From positions 992,001 through 1,056,000 of the forward strand of contig CP110830.1 of the NCBI GenBank assembly GCA_026239495.1: 64,000 bases of DNA, written 5' to 3'. The notes beneath the pieces were generated by a model, which saw nothing but the letters and a program-made list of their open reading frames with translations, was not told the origin of the DNA and ran no database searches. Below, piece by piece: positions 63,543-64,000 of this stretch. The translations under genes and the position numbers were made by a program. Positions within the stretch are counted from its first letter, which is position 1; every line of letters starts with the position of its first letter. Source of the DNA: Spiroplasma phoeniceum (GTDB taxonomy: Bacteria; Bacillota_I; Bacilli_A; Mycoplasmatales; Mycoplasmataceae).

Positions 63543-63828
63543 ATGGCAGAATATAAAAGTTTGTATATTAATAAAACTTGAAACGAAATAATAACATCAT
63601 TTGATTGAATAGATTGTAAACCTATTAATTGTCGTATTTCACATCATAAAAAGCATTAATGATTTGCAATGTTTAGAATGAGCCCAAATGTACTTAAATT
63701 TATTTAAAGATAAATGAGATGTTATTGTTTCTTATATGCAACATTACAAAATTAACGATATTTTAGATTTAGCTTCCGATGGTTGAAAAATATTACAAAT
63801 TGACCAAAAAATCAAAGGAATATTTTAG
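63543..63828 (+). pseudogene. Phage Cys/His protein (MAEYKSL family), frameshifted
   Basis: ATG 63543 behind AGGAGGAATTATA: MAEYKSLYINKTWNEIITSF, DWIDCKPINCRISHHKKH, then one extra A shifts the frame; the original continues LQCLEWAQMYLNLFKDKW and YKINDILDLASDGWKILQID to QKIKGIF, TAG. In this copy no RuvC-like gene follows. Confidence 0.6.
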
Positions 63829-63837
63829 GGGGTTTAT

Positions 63838-63899
63838 ATGAAAAGGTTAAATAAAATTTGTCTTAAACAAAGATATTGAGGATATTGCTCAAAATGCAA
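63838..63899 (+). pseudogene. Phage zinc-ribbon protein 5' part, cut by ISB
   Basis: ATG 63838 reads MKRLNKICLKQRYWGYCSKC and N, then the ISB terminal repeat. Keeps the CxxC that is destroyed by a stop codon in the copy at 34857-35015. Confidence 0.55.
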
Positions 63900-64000
63900 T
63901 AGACTTCTTGCGTAACCTATTAAAAAATTGCAAATATTTGTAAAAAGACACTAATAGAAAAACATAATTTTAATTAATTATGTTTTTTATTTAAAAATTT
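63900..64000 (-). mobile_element. ISB right end, continues beyond window
   Basis: TAGACTTCTTGCGTAACCTA and 80 further bases of ISB right terminus in minus orientation up to the window edge. Confidence 0.85.

Noticed and set aside
1-64000. CRISPR array
   Set aside because: Repeats with TAGACTTCTTGC are IS ends separated by IS bodies; no short regular repeat-spacer pattern and no cas genes were seen.
1-64000. tRNA or rRNA genes
   Set aside because: No T-loop GTTCRANNC with matching acceptor arms or rRNA core strings were found by eye; a tRNAscan run could still find one.

Overview
The window looks like a plectrovirus- and IS-rich stretch of a Spiroplasma chromosome, most likely of the citri group (S. 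citri, S. kunkelii, S. melliferum, S. phoeniceum type). Base composition is very A+T rich. Nearly every conserved gene has in-frame TGA where tryptophan belongs (genetic code 4), so all reading frames given here read TGA as Trp. A mollicute core gene set is present: RNase P RNA, HU, GpsB/DivIVA, a DnaD-like protein, yqeG-yqeH, nfo, YitT, ECF-type S components and a DUF1600-like membrane protein. It is mixed with filamentous-virus (SpV1-like) debris and two families of IS5-type elements. The species call is inference.

Layout. 1-12.1 kb: IS end, then a minus-strand, tailed-phage-like morphogenesis module (zinc-type early gene, RuvC-like nuclease, small protein, scaffold-like protein, major-capsid candidate, membrane-active protein, collar/portal-like proteins, two-TM holin candidate, 665-aa tail-like protein). 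It is broken by IS insertions, frameshifts and nonsense codons. 12.1-17.2 kb: inverted repeat, a second fragment of the same phage, an IS3-type element with an IS5-type element inside it,a second IS3 type, and a phosphatase cut by an IS. 17.2-25.6 kb: chromosomal island (nfo, an interrupted membrane protein, YitT, a long nucleosidase). 25.8-29.7 kb: IS remnants, SpV1-like remnant, dead GDPD and MFS genes. 29.7-31 kb: DUF1600-like gene. 31.2-36.3 kb: minus-strand early module of a related prophage (zinc proteins, DUF1351-like protein, RecT) plus a conserved non-coding leader. 36.3-44.9 kb: truncated ECF-type gene, Cof HAD hydrolase, SpV1-like fragment, ABC exporter, His-rich membrane protein, rnpB, GpsB, dead recU, DnaD-like gene, HU. 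44.9-50.3 kb: pile-up of IS5 copies around one unknown gene. 50.3-56.3 kb: IS3 remnant, yqeG-yqeH, a HAD gene split by nested ISs, a truncated gene. 56.3-61.8 kb: plus-strand second copy of the 5-12 kb phage module. 62.7-64 kb: fragment of a further early module.

How it fits together. At least four partial, diverged copies of one phage family are present. All four keep a GC-rich hairpin leader ahead of their early zinc-protein genes, which is the most interesting unexplained signal here. Every phage copy is damaged, so the region reads as a phage graveyard kept in motion by a still-active IS5-type element. That element (called ISA here) has about 1072 bp, TA target duplications and a textbook -1 frameshift site; six copies keep an apparently intact transposase. 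An older related element (ISB here, about 1078 bp) is decayed in every copy. IS insertions have also damaged chromosomal genes, and recU, a phosphatase, an ECF-type gene, GDPD, an MFS carrier and a HAD hydrolase are all broken.
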